Below, piece by piece: positions 63,116 to 64,000 of a DNA stretch of 64,000 nucleotides. The notes beneath the pieces are model-generated. The model was not told the origin of the DNA, searched no databases, and was given only the letters and a program-made list of their open reading frames with translations. Position numbers and translations under genes: made by a program. The stretch is taken from positions 1,116,001-1,180,000 of the forward strand of contig JAAROD010000029.1 in NCBI GenBank assembly GCA_012274445.1. Direction: 5' to 3'. Every line of letters begins with the position of its first letter. Position 1 is the stretch's first letter. Source of the stretch: Sclerotiophoma versabilis. Lineage: Eukaryota; Ascomycota; Dothideomycetes; Pleosporales; Didymellaceae.

Positions 63116-63928
63116 ATGAAGCTCTTCCTCTTGTTCACAGCTGCCTTTACAGCCCCCTTGGTAATGGGATCGCCTGTTTCCACTGTCAACACCACTGCCA
63201 ACTCCACTGTCAACACCACTGTAGCAACAGCCGGCTTCTCTGGAGTTGATACCAAACCCATCAAGCTCACAAACGAGAGTGACACTAACTCTCACGGCGA
63301 CTCGAACCTCGTCAGCCCATTGGACCCAGGAACGCTTTCAGAGGAGTATCAATGGGACATGATGACGTCCCCGTCGGATGCCATACCCCATGCAGAATGT
63401 GGAAGATTTCATCTTTTCTGTAATTTTCGCGGCTACACAGTCGTGGATGGCAAGTTCGTTACGAGTGGGGTGATTCGCGACAACAATGGGATTGTGTCCG
63501 ACGACGCTATGGTCAACGCTCATTTCCTCGCGCTGATGGACCGTGTGATGAGGTACGGAGACATCTACCGTCACCTCAACGGCATCGACAACTTTGTCGA
63601 GCGCAAAGACTTCCCCTGGCCCATTGGCGAGGCGCTGGACGACTACGTGCGTGCATGGATGGTCGGATACAAGAACACACTCGCCAATGCCGACGACGCT
63701 CAGAAGTGGTATGACGAGTTGTACGAACACGTCGAACATTCCAAAGATGCTAGAGGTCAATTCTGGGCCTACCGCTTCGAGTTTATCGCCCGTAAGGATA
63801 CCGAGATGGAGATGAAGGCTATGCTCAAAGACCTTTCCAAAAAGCAGAGGGCGTCCATCAAGAATTCGATTCGTCAGGCTTGGAAGGAGGAGTTTGGAGG
63901 CCCGTCTTGGATTCCCAGGACCGAGTGA
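63116..63928 (+). CDS. Secreted protein of unknown function
   Basis: A single-exon 270-residue protein. The signal peptide MKLFLLFTAAFTAPLVMG is followed by a Thr/Asn/Val repeat (STVNTTANSTVNTTVATAG) with several N-glycosylation sequons. The rest is a mostly alpha-helical, acidic-basic mixed domain with only two cysteines (HAECGRFHLFCNF) and aromatic-rich helices (ALDDYVRAWMVGYKNTL, WYDELYEHVEH, GQFWAYRFEFIARKD). I see no enzyme motif. Low cysteine count and length make it less like a small cysteine-rich effector, but a secreted host- or niche-interaction role is possible. The start is the second ATG-like position in the frame, chosen because it directly opens the hydrophobic core. Confidence 0.75.
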   Translation: MKLFLLFTAAFTAPLVMGSPVSTVNTTANSTVNTTVATAGFSGVDTKPIKLTNESDTNSHGDSNLVSPLDPGTLSEEYQWDMMTSPSDAIPHAECGRFHLFCNFRGYTVVDGKFVTSGVIRDNNGIVSDDAMVNAHFLALMDRVMRYGDIYRHLNGIDNFVERKDFPWPIGEALDDYVRAWMVGYKNTLANADDAQKWYDELYEHVEHSKDARGQFWAYRFEFIARKDTEMEMKAMLKDLSKKQRASIKNSIRQAWKEEFGGPSWIPRTE

Positions 63929-64000
63929 GGTGGAGATTGACATGGTCTTTGGAGCGAGCTGTTGCTGCCGCAGACGTTGCAAGGCATCGGAACTGGAAAG

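Overview
The window reads as about 64 kb of a filamentous ascomycete (Pezizomycotina) chromosome. The evidence is many short introns (35-164 nt, most 45-75 nt) with GTAAGT/GTGAGT donors and CTGAC/CTAAC branch sites, genes on both strands without operons, and fungus-restricted families: HET domains, a CAP59-type glycosyltransferase, AA9 LPMO, MIC60, NNF1 and a fungal EGF-like membrane protein. A Dothideomycetes affiliation is my impression only. Exon coordinates are read by eye from splice motifs and frame continuity.

Left part (0-24 kb): a truncated unknown gene, a Ure2-type glutathione S-transferase, a Ser/Pro-rich unknown, MIC60 of the mitochondrial MICOS complex, a two-HET-domain protein, a secreted Thr-rich protein, an unknown two-exon gene, a MAPEG membrane protein tail-to-tail with a secreted EthD-domain protein, a two-domain chromate (CHR) transporter, a CAP59/GT69 glycosyltransferase, a SAM-dependent methyltransferase, an AA9 lytic polysaccharide monooxygenase and kinetochore subunit NNF1.

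Middle part (24-45 kb): a small conserved-looking unknown, an F-box-like protein, an unknown two-exon gene, a large single-pass EGF-like membrane protein behind a long pyrimidine-rich leader, an AT-rich relic, and then the most notable gene, a fusion of a zinc-type macrodomain and a class M sirtuin. That architecture joins an ADP-ribosyl writer and eraser in one chain. Next to it are a 42-codon divergent ORF, an unrecognised four-exon gene and a secreted type-B carboxylesterase.

Right part (45-64 kb): head-to-head genes for two zinc-binding ribosomal proteins (eL37 and eS27), both with the start codon isolated in a tiny first exon, then deoxyribose-phosphate aldolase, a seven-TM receptor of the fungal cAMP/glucose-receptor type, an unknown charged protein, a C2H2-like zinc-finger protein, and a secreted unknown protein at the right edge. 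Two stretches (about 50.1-53.5 and 59.6-63.1 kb) look gene-poor.

The genes do not form one pathway. The window mixes housekeeping genes with accessory genes (HET, LPMO, esterase, methyltransferase, chromate transporter, macro-sirtuin). I saw no tRNA, rRNA, CRISPR array or intact transposon.
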